Positions 6,120 to 14,745 of a stretch of 41,050 bases of DNA are shown here, piece by piece (the first letter of the stretch is position 1; the number at the start of each line of letters is the position of its first letter). The stretch is from the NCBI GenBank assembly GCA_043803805.1, contig JAZDJP010000145.1, forward strand, positions 1 to 41,050, given 5' to 3'. The notes below the pieces were generated by a model. The model was not told the DNA's origin and ran no database searches. It saw only the letters and a program-made list of their open reading frames with translations. A program made the translations under genes and the position numbers. Origin of the DNA: JAZDJP01 sp043803805 (GTDB lineage Bacteria; Planctomycetota; JAZDJP01).

Positions 6120-8462
6120 TCACGGGGTCTTGGGAACCGTCCGACGCCCCCTGCCGCCGTCCGGGGAATCCGTTGAAACGTCCGTCCGCACCGTCGCCTT
6201 TCCCGTGGCGTCATCCACATCCACCGCGACCTCCCGGTAGAAGGTGATCACCCACCCGGAGGATGTGGGCCGGATACCTCTGTTCCCCTGTCTGATCGAT
6301 ATCCCCTGTTTCGCAACCGTCCGCCGGGCCAGATCAGCGGCGTCCAACGGTCCGGCGAGCGGGATTTTCGCCGTCTCCTCCGCCGGAATCTCCACGCCGT
6401 TCACTCGAATCCCGCCGGTCTCGCGGTTCACCTCCACCGTCACTTCCTCGTCCAATCGAACCTTCCATATCCCCTTGTCAAAACTGATGTTGTCCTTCTC
6501 CTTCTTGCGAATGGGAATCCCTTCTCGCTCCACCTCCTCCGCGGCAATCCGCCGGACGTCGTCGGCCTTCATGCGCGCCACAACGGGTTGCCAGGGTTTC
6601 GACTGGGGCTCGCGAAAGAGATCATCCGCGGCCGCTTTCCGTTCGGCCGCCTCGGTCTCCTTCCCGAGCCAGTCGAGGAAAAACGCCTCCGAACGCAACC
6701 GTTCCCTCTCATGATCCGGGAACCGCCCGGCGGCATCCTGTACCTTTTTCAACGCCTCGTCGAACCGTTGTTTCTCCACAAGCCCATCGAGTTCCGCATG
6801 AAACGCCTTCCATCCCTCCTCCACCTGCCGGGCCGGATTCGGCTTCGGCACATCCGTTGGAACCGGCGTCTTTTGCGCCCGGGAGGAATCCGCATTCCTC
6901 TCCAGACGTTTCAGGGCATATTCCGCGCCTACCCGGAGAAAATTCCTCTCCGGGGCCTGTTCCAACACCTCCCGCCAGGCGGTTTTGGCTTTTCCCCCCT
7001 CCCCCATCCCCTCGTACAGTTTCGCCAGGGTCGCCAGCAATTGGGTCTCCGCCGGGGATTTCTTCAACTCTTCCCTCAGAACGACCGCGGCCCTTTCCGG
7101 CTGTCCCGCCTTTTCAAGCGTCTCCGCCCATGCCAGCACCACTTGAATCCGTCCCGGCAGGGACGGCGCTCCGCGTTCCCGGGTGACCGTACGCATGCCG
7201 TCATTCCCCATGACACGCTGGCTCTCGGTCAACACCGGACGCTCGTCCTGGAATCCCCCCATTTCCGAATCCAGTTTCAACGCCTTCTCATAATGCTCGG
7301 CCGCCTCCGCGTACTGCCGGCTGGCGGCGCAGGCCTTCGCCAGCAAGTAGTGAAATGAAGGCAACCCCGGGGAACCGGGCTTGTACGCCTTTTCGGCATA
7401 CGCCATGTCCTCCCGGGCGGCGGCGAGCCATTCGTCCGCGTGATCAATCTGCTTCCACATGAATCCGGCCTGACCCGCGATCGCCCGGTGATACAGATCG
7501 AAATACCGGGGACAGCAAATTTTCGCGTGCCCATAAGCCAATTCCTTCACCAGCGCCACCGCCGCCTCCCGCTCCCCTGCGTTCAACACAGCGGCATACG
7601 ATGCGTCGTGCACTTTGAGCAACAGCAAATTCCGATCCGGGACATCCCCCGCGAGCGGATAATACGGGCGCAGGACAGATGCGAGTTCCGAAAGGTTCCT
7701 GTCCACCGCCGGGGTCCGCATCAACTGGATGGCTTCCCGCGCCGCGGCCACCACATAGCCGTTTTTCTCCATGGGACGACTTCCCCAGAGGGAAAACGCA
7801 AGTTCCCCGACAAACCAGATGCGGACGGCATCCTCCTCCGGATGCCCTTCGAGCCCGGCGACGGCCCGGGCCAGACGGTACTCCTGCGGAGTAGACCAGA
7901 AACCCTTCGGAATATTCCCGCTGTTCTCCCGGGCAACGCAAATGTCTTTCACCGCCCGGCGCCAGTCGGTTTCCGTCCCTGGCCGGATCGGCACGGCGCC
8001 GCTGGTCATAAATCGTTTCAAATCGAAAGGGGATTTCTCCGCCGGAGCCATTTTGATCCGCCCATCCTCCACCCGCCACGTCAGTCCCTCGTTGGCGCAC
8101 AACTTGTCGAGAATATTTTCCAGGGGAAACGACGCCGTCATTTTCAGGGAATATCCCACCACACGCCCATTCCACCGGTAACAGGAGAGCATACCTGAAT
8201 TCCGGCCGTCCAACCCCATTTCCCCCCGTGTTCCGCCGCGACCGGACGAATCGTTTTCCGCCGTCGCCGCCTCCACGCCCGCCTCGACACCTACGGCTCC
8301 ACAGAGAGTTTTCACGGCTTCGGCGGTTGTCTTCCCGGAAAATTCCACCTGGACGGATTTCCGCAACGCCTCGCGGATGTCCGCATCGTCCGCCGGCGCC
8401 GCGGAGGCAACACCGCACGCCAATGCCGCCGCGAACCCCACCCCCGTCAAATACATCTTCAT
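6120..8462 (-). CDS. Exported STN-like/TPR protein with C-terminal PepSY-like repeats
   Basis: 780 aa from the ATG at 8462, which has AAGGAG 6 bases before it and overlaps the TGA of the FecR-domain gene (ATGA). A cleavable signal peptide (MKMYLTGVGFAAALACGVASAA) sends it across the inner membrane. Residues about 28-145 look like an STN/secretin short N-terminal domain (VQVEFSGKTTAEAVKTLC ... LDKLCANEGLTWRVEDGRIKM). Residues about 280-560 are helical TPR-like repeats, including YLLAKACAASRQYAEAAEHY and LLATLAKLYEGMGEGGKAKT. The last 170 residues hold two related segments (EEVTVEVNRETGGIRV and REVAVDVDDATGKATV) like PepSY repeats. It is probably a periplasmic sensor or scaffold acting with the sigma/FecR pair. 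The exact function is unknown. Confidence 0.8.
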   Translation of the reverse strand: MKMYLTGVGFAAALACGVASAAPADDADIREALRKSVQVEFSGKTTAEAVKTLCGAVGVEAGVEAATAENDSSGRGGTRGEMGLDGRNSGMLSCYRWNGRVVGYSLKMTASFPLENILDKLCANEGLTWRVEDGRIKMAPAEKSPFDLKRFMTSGAVPIRPGTETDWRRAVKDICVARENSGNIPKGFWSTPQEYRLARAVAGLEGHPEEDAVRIWFVGELAFSLWGSRPMEKNGYVVAAAREAIQLMRTPAVDRNLSELASVLRPYYPLAGDVPDRNLLLLKVHDASYAAVLNAGEREAAVALVKELAYGHAKICCPRYFDLYHRAIAGQAGFMWKQIDHADEWLAAAREDMAYAEKAYKPGSPGLPSFHYLLAKACAASRQYAEAAEHYEKALKLDSEMGGFQDERPVLTESQRVMGNDGMRTVTRERGAPSLPGRIQVVLAWAETLEKAGQPERAAVVLREELKKSPAETQLLATLAKLYEGMGEGGKAKTAWREVLEQAPERNFLRVGAEYALKRLERNADSSRAQKTPVPTDVPKPNPARQVEEGWKAFHAELDGLVEKQRFDEALKKVQDAAGRFPDHERERLRSEAFFLDWLGKETEAAERKAAADDLFREPQSKPWQPVVARMKADDVRRIAAEEVEREGIPIRKKEKDNISFDKGIWKVRLDEEVTVEVNRETGGIRVNGVEIPAEETAKIPLAGPLDAADLARRTVAKQGISIRQGNRGIRPTSSGWVITFYREVAVDVDDATGKATVRTDVSTDSPDGGRGRRTVPKTP

Positions 8463-10150
8463 TTCCATCTCCTTCGAATTGTATCGAACTGCGCCGATTC
8501 TCTGTCCTTTCCGAAGACCACAACAAGCGTGTCCGCCTCCAACCGCAATTCCCGAACCGGTTGATTTGTCACACTCCCGCCGATGGCATATTCGTTCAGC
8601 GACAACGTCTTCCGGTCGAGGGAAAAGAGCCCGTGGTCCGTCCCCAGCCAGACCTCGTCCCGGGCCGGAAGCACCACGACGACACGAAGATCTCCGTAGG
8701 CGAACGATGCCCCCTGCGTCTCCACCTTGCGCACTTCAGCGGTCGCGCCGTCCTTCACATACAATTCTCCCCGGATCGTGATAATCCACTGCTGGGAAAA
8801 ATGGGGATCGTCCACCCGCCGGGCGATATCCGCCTCGGCGGGAAGTTTCGTCCCGGCAACGACCGCCGGCGTGGGTTGCTTCGCAACGCGAGGAACCTCC
8901 GCCGGACGATTTTTATCCACGACCGGCGAAAATGCCGGCAGATCCGGACGACGCCGGGGAATTGCCGGGTTTGGGGGCTTCGGCGTCATCCGACTCACTA
9001 TCCTGTCTTTGGCCTTCAATGCCGCCACATCCAGCCGCCTCTCCGACCCGGGCCGGTTTGATTGCATCCGGAGTTCAAACTCCCCCTCCCCGTCCCCGAT
9101 GAACTTCTGAAGACATTCGAGATCCTCCTCGATGCCGACCTCCCCCAATGTGATAATCGCCTGAATCCGGGTGGCCTCGTTTCTCGCCTCGTCCGCAACC
9201 ACCTCACGAATCTCCTTCCGAACCGCCGGATTCCCGGGCGCGGCCTGCCGGAACACAAGAATCACCTCGAGCTGGAGACGCGGGGAATCCTCCTGAATCC
9301 ACCCGGCCAGAATCGGGACGCCCTCACCTCCGATCTCCGCCACAAACCTGCGCGCCTTGAGGCGAATGTCATAGTCCTCGCCCTCAAGAACCTGTTTGAG
9401 ATACGCCAGACGCTCGGCGCGTTCCTCCGAGGTGAGCGTCACCCATGGCCGCCAGAGAATTTCCGCGGCCAACCCAGGATGGTCAGGGATTGCCGCAGGC
9501 GTCACCAGAGATTTTCCTTCCGCCGGAGTTTCCGCCGCGGCGGCCCCGCCTGCCCTGACATCCACTGCCCCGGCGGAATTCTCCAACCGCACATGCCCTT
9601 CCCGCACCGCAGTTCGGACCGCGCCGGGGATCAAGGTTACGGCGAATTCCGTCCCGGTGACCTCGACCGTTCCGGCCGGCGTTGTCACCGAAAAACGTCC
9701 GCGGCCGGGGACAATCCGGAAAAGCGCCGATCCGTTTTCCATCCGGAGAGCACGAGGTCCCGCCGCCAAAAGTCTTGTCCCCGCCTCGGCCCACACATCC
9801 CCGGCGCCGTCGGCAAGCATGAACGCCCGATCCGGCCGCACGGGAAGAGACCCGGCGGGACGCGCCGCCCGCCAGACGAACCATCCCGCGCCGATCGCAA
9901 CCGCAAGCATGGCCGCGGCCGCGAAAATCCGCGCCGGCCGGATGAATCTTCGCCATGCACCCGTCCGCCGTTCCTCGAGCACCGCCGGCAGGACCGACGG
10001 AATGTTGCCGTGAATCCGCATCAGAAAGGCGAAGTGTTTTTCCCACTCCGCATTTCCACGAATTCCCGAGACGAGCTGGATCTCCTCTTCCCGGGACATG
10101 CCCCCGTCGAGAAGCCGAAGAATGTCGGATGTCAGACGATCACGGTTCAT
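8459..10150 (-). CDS. FecR-domain membrane protein with HEAT-like repeats, probable anti-sigma/sensor
   Basis: 563 aa from the ATG at 10150 (an in-frame GTG at 10156 is the alternative). The cytoplasmic N-terminus (about residues 1-65) looks like an anti-sigma segment (LTSDILRLLDGGMSREEEIQ). One membrane helix follows (IFAAAAMLAVAIGAGWFVW), then a FecR domain with GRFSVTTPAGTVEVTGTEFA and AVREGHVRLE. About residues 220-345 are HEAT-like helices (RLKARRFVAEIGGEGVPILA; ATRIQAIITLGEVGIEEDLE). The C-terminal part holds a small beta-rich region (DEVWLGTDHGLFSLDRKT). By analogy with FecR it would receive a periplasmic signal and control the ECF sigma factor encoded two genes upstream. Its stop overlaps the TPR gene start. 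Confidence 0.85.
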   Translation of the reverse strand: MNRDRLTSDILRLLDGGMSREEEIQLVSGIRGNAEWEKHFAFLMRIHGNIPSVLPAVLEERRTGAWRRFIRPARIFAAAAMLAVAIGAGWFVWRAARPAGSLPVRPDRAFMLADGAGDVWAEAGTRLLAAGPRALRMENGSALFRIVPGRGRFSVTTPAGTVEVTGTEFAVTLIPGAVRTAVREGHVRLENSAGAVDVRAGGAAAAETPAEGKSLVTPAAIPDHPGLAAEILWRPWVTLTSEERAERLAYLKQVLEGEDYDIRLKARRFVAEIGGEGVPILAGWIQEDSPRLQLEVILVFRQAAPGNPAVRKEIREVVADEARNEATRIQAIITLGEVGIEEDLECLQKFIGDGEGEFELRMQSNRPGSERRLDVAALKAKDRIVSRMTPKPPNPAIPRRRPDLPAFSPVVDKNRPAEVPRVAKQPTPAVVAGTKLPAEADIARRVDDPHFSQQWIITIRGELYVKDGATAEVRKVETQGASFAYGDLRVVVVLPARDEVWLGTDHGLFSLDRKTLSLNEYAIGGSVTNQPVRELRLEADTLVVVFGKDRESAQFDTIRRRWK

Positions 10151-10157
10151 AGACACA

Positions 10158-10475
10158 TCACTCTATTGCTCTTGGTGGCTCATCTGTTCCGGGCTCTCGT
10201 GTTCTGTGAGCATCTGGACGTAAAAAAAACAAGAGAAATCCTGCAACGACAATGGTGCCAAGTATCGCGGAAATCTTGCCAAGGGGATACCTGAAGGCGC
10301 ACCAGCCGAGAACACAACCCAGGATCGACAGACCAAAACATGCCAACGCCATAGACTCAAGATCCATCCATCCGACTTTTCTGATTCCGTCCGAGAAGGC
10401 AATCATCGCCAATGTTGCGATGACTGCGAGTATGACGATTGCGAATGCCGTGATGCCGAGTCCGTTGTTCTTCAT
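10158..10475 (-). CDS. Small three-helix membrane protein, 105 aa
   Basis: The ATG at 10475 follows AAAGGAGATGAGCAGAG, a strong ribosome-binding site. The product has hydrophobic segments at about residues 6-28, 40-62 and 67-86 and a hydrophilic end (RPDAHRTREPGTDEPPRAIE). No family is recognised. It sits between the ECF sigma gene (77 bases upstream) and the FecR-domain gene (a few bases downstream), so it is very likely part of the same signalling operon. Small inner-membrane proteins in this position may act as anti-sigma partners or modulators, but nothing in the sequence proves it. Confidence 0.75.
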   Translation of the reverse strand: MKNNGLGITAFAIVILAVIATLAMIAFSDGIRKVGWMDLESMALACFGLSILGCVLGWCAFRYPLGKISAILGTIVVAGFLLFFLRPDAHRTREPGTDEPPRAIE

Positions 10476-10552
10476 CTCTGCTCATCTCCTTTCAAATCAA
10501 ATTGTGAGGTTCCTGTTTCCACCATCATCAACCTCTCAGCCATCACATTCTC

Positions 10553-11092
10553 TCATCCCGTCGTCCGTCCCGCCGCCATCTTCGCCAGCGTCTTCTCGAT
10601 GCACCCCGCCAGGAACTCCCGGACCCGGGACACCGCCTGCCTCACCGCCCCCTCCCGGCGCTTCACCCGGGCGGCGATTTCCGTGTAGTCGCGGTCCTCC
10701 ATGAACCGCATTTTCACCATCTCGAGATTCGTCCCCGAGAGGCGGCCCAGGCACACCCGGAGGGCGTCGTATTCCTCCCCCGTCTGCGCGGGATCGAACG
10801 GGTGGCGCTCGCCGACCTCCCCGGCGAGAAGCACCACGTCCTCCGCCGGGAGATACCGCAACCGCCGTTTGTCCGCCTTTTTATAAAAATCAAGCACCCG
10901 CCGCCGGGCGATCTCCCGCACCCAGCCCGGGAAATTTTCCACCTTGGTCCCGATTTTTTCCTGTTCCACCATCACCGCGGCCACCTCCTGGAAGAGGTCC
11001 TCGGCGTCATGGGTGTTCCGCACCATGGAGCGGATGTACCCGTACAACTCCCAGCGGAAACTCAAAAACTCGCGTATCAGAGGACCTTCCAT
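10553..11092 (-). CDS. ECF-subfamily RNA polymerase sigma factor
   Basis: 179 aa, start ATG at 11092 with GGGAGG 6 bases before. Region 2 is seen at about residues 12-80 (IRSMVRNTHDAEDLFQEVAA; FPGWVREIARRRVLDFYKKA) and region 4 at about 115-170 (LSGTNLEMVKMRFMEDRDYTEIAARV; REGAVRQAVSRVREFL), the helix-turn-helix that reads the -35 element. Length and lack of region 3 are typical of ECF sigma factors. It heads a minus-strand operon with a small membrane protein, a FecR-domain protein and an exported TPR protein. A bipartite motif 16 bases upstream of the start suggests autoregulation. Confidence 0.93.
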   Translation of the reverse strand: MEGPLIREFLSFRWELYGYIRSMVRNTHDAEDLFQEVAAVMVEQEKIGTKVENFPGWVREIARRRVLDFYKKADKRRLRYLPAEDVVLLAGEVGERHPFDPAQTGEEYDALRVCLGRLSGTNLEMVKMRFMEDRDYTEIAARVKRREGAVRQAVSRVREFLAGCIEKTLAKMAAGRTTG

Positions 11093-11107
11093 TTCACGCC
11101 TCCCGCC

Positions 11108-11139
11108 TGTAAAGGGATTCAGACCATGGGTTTGTCACA
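11108..11139 (-). promoter_or_regulatory. ECF-type promoter-like motif upstream of the sigma gene
   Basis: On the minus strand: TGTGACAAA, about 14 bases, then ATCCCTTTACA. It shares both half-sites with the motif at 6074-6106 (TGTGACAAA and a pyrimidine-rich element ending TTACA), with spacing differing by one base. Position immediately before the sigma-factor gene fits self-regulation, which is usual for ECF factors. Confidence 0.5.
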
Positions 11140-11248
11140 CAAATTCCGGAATTTTTCATTCTCAAGGACGCGAAAAAACCTTATCTGCTTCCAGGGGATA
11201 GAGATGCGTCACGCTTGCCACTCCCCCGCCAGCCACACCCGTGGGAAA

Positions 11249-11992
11249 TTACTTCACGAGGCGAAGCATCCGTAGCACCCGAAGAAGCGGATCGTAATAC
11301 CGATCCACCACGCGCTCCTTCAAGGGGATGATGGCGTTGTCGGTGATGCGGATCTGCTCGGGGCAGACCTCGGTACAACACTTGGTGATGTTGCAGTAGC
11401 CGATCCCGAGGCGTTCCTTGAGGAGTTTCAAACGGTCCTCGGTGTCGAGGGGGTGCATCTCGAGATTCGCCGCGCGCACGAAGAAGCGCGGACCGCAGAA
11501 CGCGTCTTTCAATTGATGATCCCGGAGAACATGGCAGACATTTTGACAAAGGAAGCACTCGATGCACTTTCGGAATTCCTGGACGCGGTCCGCCTCCCCT
11601 TGGGCCATCCGGTGGACGCCGTCGGGGCCGGGGGGCGCCGGATGGAAAGGCGGAATTTTCCGGTTCACCTCATAATTCCACGACACGTCCGTCACGAGGT
11701 CGCGGATGACCGGGAAGGCCTTCATGGGCCGGATGACGATCGGCTTGTCGAGGGGCAACGTCTCCAGGCGCGTCATGCACATGAGCCGCGGCACCCCGTT
11801 CACCTCCGCGGAGCAGGAGCCGCACTTGCCCGCCTTGCAGTTCCACCGGCAGGCGAGGTCGTGGGCCTTCGTCCCCTGGATCTGGTGGACGGCGTCGAGA
11901 ACCACCATCCCCTCGGTGACATCCGCGGTGTATTCCTTGAACTCGCCGCCCGCGGCGGCGCCCCGCCAGATGTGGAATACGGCCGTGGCCAT
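11249..11992 (-). CDS. sdhB: Succinate dehydrogenase/fumarate reductase iron-sulfur subunit
   Basis: 247 aa. It carries three iron-sulfur centres in a chain that moves electrons from the flavoprotein to the membrane anchor. The 2Fe-2S ligands lie in CRWNCKAGKCGSC (48-60) and C72; the CRWNCKAGKCGSC form is the variant I know from actinobacterial Sdh1-type enzymes. The 4Fe-4S ligands are CIECFLCQNVC (143-153), and the 3Fe-4S ligands are C200, C206 and C210 (CNITKCCTEVCPE). The ATG overlaps the sdhA stop by one base (TGATG), showing translational coupling. It is the last gene of an sdhCAB operon and works on the cytoplasmic face of the inner membrane. Confidence 0.95.
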   Translation of the reverse strand: MATAVFHIWRGAAAGGEFKEYTADVTEGMVVLDAVHQIQGTKAHDLACRWNCKAGKCGSCSAEVNGVPRLMCMTRLETLPLDKPIVIRPMKAFPVIRDLVTDVSWNYEVNRKIPPFHPAPPGPDGVHRMAQGEADRVQEFRKCIECFLCQNVCHVLRDHQLKDAFCGPRFFVRAANLEMHPLDTEDRLKLLKERLGIGYCNITKCCTEVCPEQIRITDNAIIPLKERVVDRYYDPLLRVLRMLRLVK

Positions 11993-13800
11993 CAGCCCAT
12001 CTCCTTGACGACCGCCGCCAGGTCCTCCCGCAGGGGCGGGATGGGCTCCCGGCGGACCCGCATGGCGCCGTTTTTGTCTTTGCTGACCACGATGTTCACC
12101 GCCGCGAAGACCTTGTCCTTCCCCGGGAAATCCTCCCGGAACTGGGCCCCGCGGCTTTCCTTGCGCTCGATGGCCGAGCGTGTGACCGCCTCGGATACCG
12201 TGAGAAGATTCCCCAGGTCCATCGCCGCATGCCAGCCGGGATTGTAGGAACGATTCTCCTCGATTCCCACCGCGGCGGCCCGGGCGGAAATCGCCCGGAG
12301 CCCCTCCAGGGCCTGGCGCATTTCCGATTCGGTCCGGACGATGCCGACGAGTTTCTGCATCATCTCCTGGAGGGCGGCTTGGACCTGGAAGGGCCCCTCG
12401 TTGGATTTCCGCTCGAAGAACCCAAGAGCCCAGCGGCTCGCGGCGTCGGCGTCGGCCTTCGGCGCATCCGCCAATGCGTGTTCCCGGGCGAATTTCGCCG
12501 CGTGTTCCCCGGCGCGTTTCCCGAACACCAGCAAATCGGACAGGGAGTTGCCGCCCAAGCGGTTCCCCCCGTGGAGCCCCGTTGCGCACTCGCCGGCCGC
12601 GAAAAGCCCCGGGACGGAGGCCATCTGGGTCTCCGCGTCCACCCGGATGCCCCCCATGCTGTAATGGGTGGTGGGGCCGATCTCCATCGGCTCCTTCGTG
12701 ATGTCCAGCCCCCCGAGCTGCATGAACTGCTGGTACATGCTCGGGAGTTTGCGCTTGATGTGTTCCGCGGCGTTCGGGATCCGGGATTTGATCCAGGCGA
12801 TGTCGAGATACACCCCGCCGTGGGGGGTGCCGCGCCCCTCCTTGATCTCCCGGACGATGCACCGGGCAACGTGGTCGCGGGTGAGGAGTTCCGGGGGCCG
12901 GCGGGCGTTCTTGTCGCCCATGACATACCGCCACCCCTCTTCTTCGGAATCGGCGGTCTGGGCGCGGTAGTTCTCGGGGATGTCCCCGAACATGAACCGC
13001 TTGCCCTCGCGGTTCCGCAGGATCCCCCCCTCCCCGCGCACCCCCTCGGTGACGAGAAGCCCCTTGACGCTCGGCGGCCAGATCATGCCGGTCGGGTGGA
13101 ACTGGACGAATTCCATGTCCAGCAGTTCCGCCCCGGCGTGGTACGCCATGGCCATGCCGTCCCCGGTGTACTCCCAGCTGTTGCTCGTGATCTGGTAGGC
13201 CTTCCCGAGCCCCCCCGTCGCGAGAACCACCGATTTCGCCCGGAAAATGACAAAACGCCCGTTCTCCCGCCAGTAGGCCACTGCACCGGCGATGCGCCCG
13301 CCTGATAGTAACAGGCGGAAGCAGGTGCACTCCATGTAGACCGCGATGCCCTGGTGGATGCCGTGCTCCTGAAGGGTGCGGATGATCTCGAGCCCCGTCC
13401 GGTCCCCCACATGGGCCAGGCGCGGGTACTTGTGGCCGCCGAAATTCCGCTGGAGGATCCGCCCGTCGGGCGTCCGGTCGAACACCGCCCCCCAGCGCTC
13501 GAGTTCGAGAACGCGTTCCGGGGCCTCCTTCGCGTGAATCTCCGCCATCCGCCAGTTGTTGACGTACTGGCCGCCGCGCAGGGTGTCGGCGAAATGGACC
13601 TTCCACCCGTCGCGCTCGTCCACGTTGGCCAGGGCCGCCGCCACCCCCCCCTCGGCCATGACGGTGTGGGCCTTCCCGAGGAGGGACTTGCAGACGAGCC
13701 CCGTCGAGAGACCCGCCGCGGAGGCCTCGATGGCCGCGCGCAGGCCCGCCCCGCCGGCACCGATCACCAGAACATCGTGTTCATGAATTTCGTATTCCAT
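11992..13800 (-). CDS. sdhA: Succinate dehydrogenase/fumarate reductase flavoprotein subunit
   Basis: 602 aa. It oxidises succinate to fumarate (or the reverse) with covalently bound FAD. Visible are the dinucleotide fold VLVIGAGGAGLRAA (10-23), the FAD-attachment histidine in KAHTVMAEGG (H45, the same number as in E. coli SdhA), FHPTGM and TEGVRGEGG of the substrate pocket, THYSMGGI, and GGNRLGGNSL before the C-terminal helical domain. Length is normal. It starts 7 bases after sdhC and overlaps sdhB. The sequence does not decide between succinate oxidation and fumarate reduction. Confidence 0.96.
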   Translation of the reverse strand: MEYEIHEHDVLVIGAGGAGLRAAIEASAAGLSTGLVCKSLLGKAHTVMAEGGVAAALANVDERDGWKVHFADTLRGGQYVNNWRMAEIHAKEAPERVLELERWGAVFDRTPDGRILQRNFGGHKYPRLAHVGDRTGLEIIRTLQEHGIHQGIAVYMECTCFRLLLSGGRIAGAVAYWRENGRFVIFRAKSVVLATGGLGKAYQITSNSWEYTGDGMAMAYHAGAELLDMEFVQFHPTGMIWPPSVKGLLVTEGVRGEGGILRNREGKRFMFGDIPENYRAQTADSEEEGWRYVMGDKNARRPPELLTRDHVARCIVREIKEGRGTPHGGVYLDIAWIKSRIPNAAEHIKRKLPSMYQQFMQLGGLDITKEPMEIGPTTHYSMGGIRVDAETQMASVPGLFAAGECATGLHGGNRLGGNSLSDLLVFGKRAGEHAAKFAREHALADAPKADADAASRWALGFFERKSNEGPFQVQAALQEMMQKLVGIVRTESEMRQALEGLRAISARAAAVGIEENRSYNPGWHAAMDLGNLLTVSEAVTRSAIERKESRGAQFREDFPGKDKVFAAVNIVVSKDKNGAMRVRREPIPPLREDLAAVVKEMG

Positions 13801-13807
13801 GCGCCGC

Positions 13808-14689
13808 CTATAAAATACGGATGTCCGAAATCACGCCCATCGAACACAACCGGATATAAACATCCGTCGCCCCCACCGTGACCAGGGACACCCATGCCCA
13901 GAGCGCGTGCTGCTCATTGAACCGCGTCGCGAAACGCCAGAACCGGTGGGAGAATCCTGTCGGCAACTCCCCCCCCGCCGGCGTGGCGCAGGAAAACCGG
14001 TCCTTCCGCCCGCCCACGAGATGCCGGAGGCAATGGCACCCCAGCACATAACACGTGAGGCAGGCCGCGTCCGCCAGCAGCACCAGGCTGCCCACCCCGA
14101 TGCCGAACTGCCGGGTTCCGGCGGGCAGATGAAGCCCCCCGCGATCCGTCGGCCACCAGAAGGCCCGGACGGCATCCACCCAGATGGTGGCGAGCATGAG
14201 GAGTGCGAGGTACAACGCGTACCGGTGGAGATTCTGCAGGATGAGCGGAAACCGGTTCTCCCCCCAGTAGGTCTTCCGCGGCTCCCCCACCGCGCACGCG
14301 GGAGGATCGGCCCAGATCGCCCGGTAGTAGGCCTTTCGGAAATAGTAGCAGGTGAGCCGAAAGATCGCCGGGGCCCACACCACGAAGATGGCGGATGAAA
14401 AGGGAAAGAGCAGCGGCCACCAGTCCGGCCGCGGCTTTTTGATCCAGGCATGCCCGCTCGTCGCGTCGAAGATGAGCGGATGATAGAAAGGCGAAAGATA
14501 CGGCGCGACGGCGCGCCCGGCGAATTCGGACCCGTTTTCCCGAATCTCAAAATGCCGGCCGGCCATTCCCGCCCAAGTGGCGTAAATGACGAAAGCCAGG
14601 ATGCCCAGAAACATCAGCAGGGGGCCAAGCCACCACCGATCCTTCCGAAGGGTGAGGGCATCGGTGACGGGATCACTCATCGAAGACAT
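13808..14689 (-). CDS. sdhC: Succinate dehydrogenase membrane anchor (five-helix, Sdh1-like)
   Basis: 293 aa from the ATG at 14689, preceded by AGGGAA; the frame is open to 14758. About five membrane helices are seen (near residues 24-42, 98-116, 150-172, 194-215 and 260-280). Conserved-looking histidines fall in NLHRYALYLALL and CHCLRHLV and could bind haem or quinone. It is much longer than the usual SdhC or SdhD and resembles the single large anchor of the Sdh1-type enzymes of actinobacteria, which share the gene order C-A-B. No separate sdhD is present. This is the anchor that passes electrons to quinone. Confidence 0.85.
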   Translation of the reverse strand: MSSMSDPVTDALTLRKDRWWLGPLLMFLGILAFVIYATWAGMAGRHFEIRENGSEFAGRAVAPYLSPFYHPLIFDATSGHAWIKKPRPDWWPLLFPFSSAIFVVWAPAIFRLTCYYFRKAYYRAIWADPPACAVGEPRKTYWGENRFPLILQNLHRYALYLALLMLATIWVDAVRAFWWPTDRGGLHLPAGTRQFGIGVGSLVLLADAACLTCYVLGCHCLRHLVGGRKDRFSCATPAGGELPTGFSHRFWRFATRFNEQHALWAWVSLVTVGATDVYIRLCSMGVISDIRIL

Positions 14690-14716
14690 CGGGGATTCCC
14701 TGTAAATGACGAGCCC

Positions 14717-14745
14717 ATCATAAATGCCGCCCCCCGCCAACACAA
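14717..14745 (-). promoter_or_regulatory. Possible sigma-70 promoter for sdhCAB
   Basis: On the minus strand: TTGTGT, 17 bases, TATGAT. The -10 matches consensus at five of six positions, the -35 at three. It lies 28 bases upstream of the sdhC start in the 132-base gap after the FeeM-TPR gene. That gap also holds a CGGGG/CCCCG hairpin (CGGGGCTTCCCCG) without a clear U run. Weak prediction. Confidence 0.35.

Noticed and set aside
8566..8574. A third TGTGACAAA on the minus strand
   Set aside because: It is inside the coding part of the FecR-domain gene and lacks the TTACA partner element.
11249..13606. 785-codon minus-strand frame
   Set aside because: Only its last 247 codons (sdhB) are real; the rest is an out-of-frame reading of sdhA.
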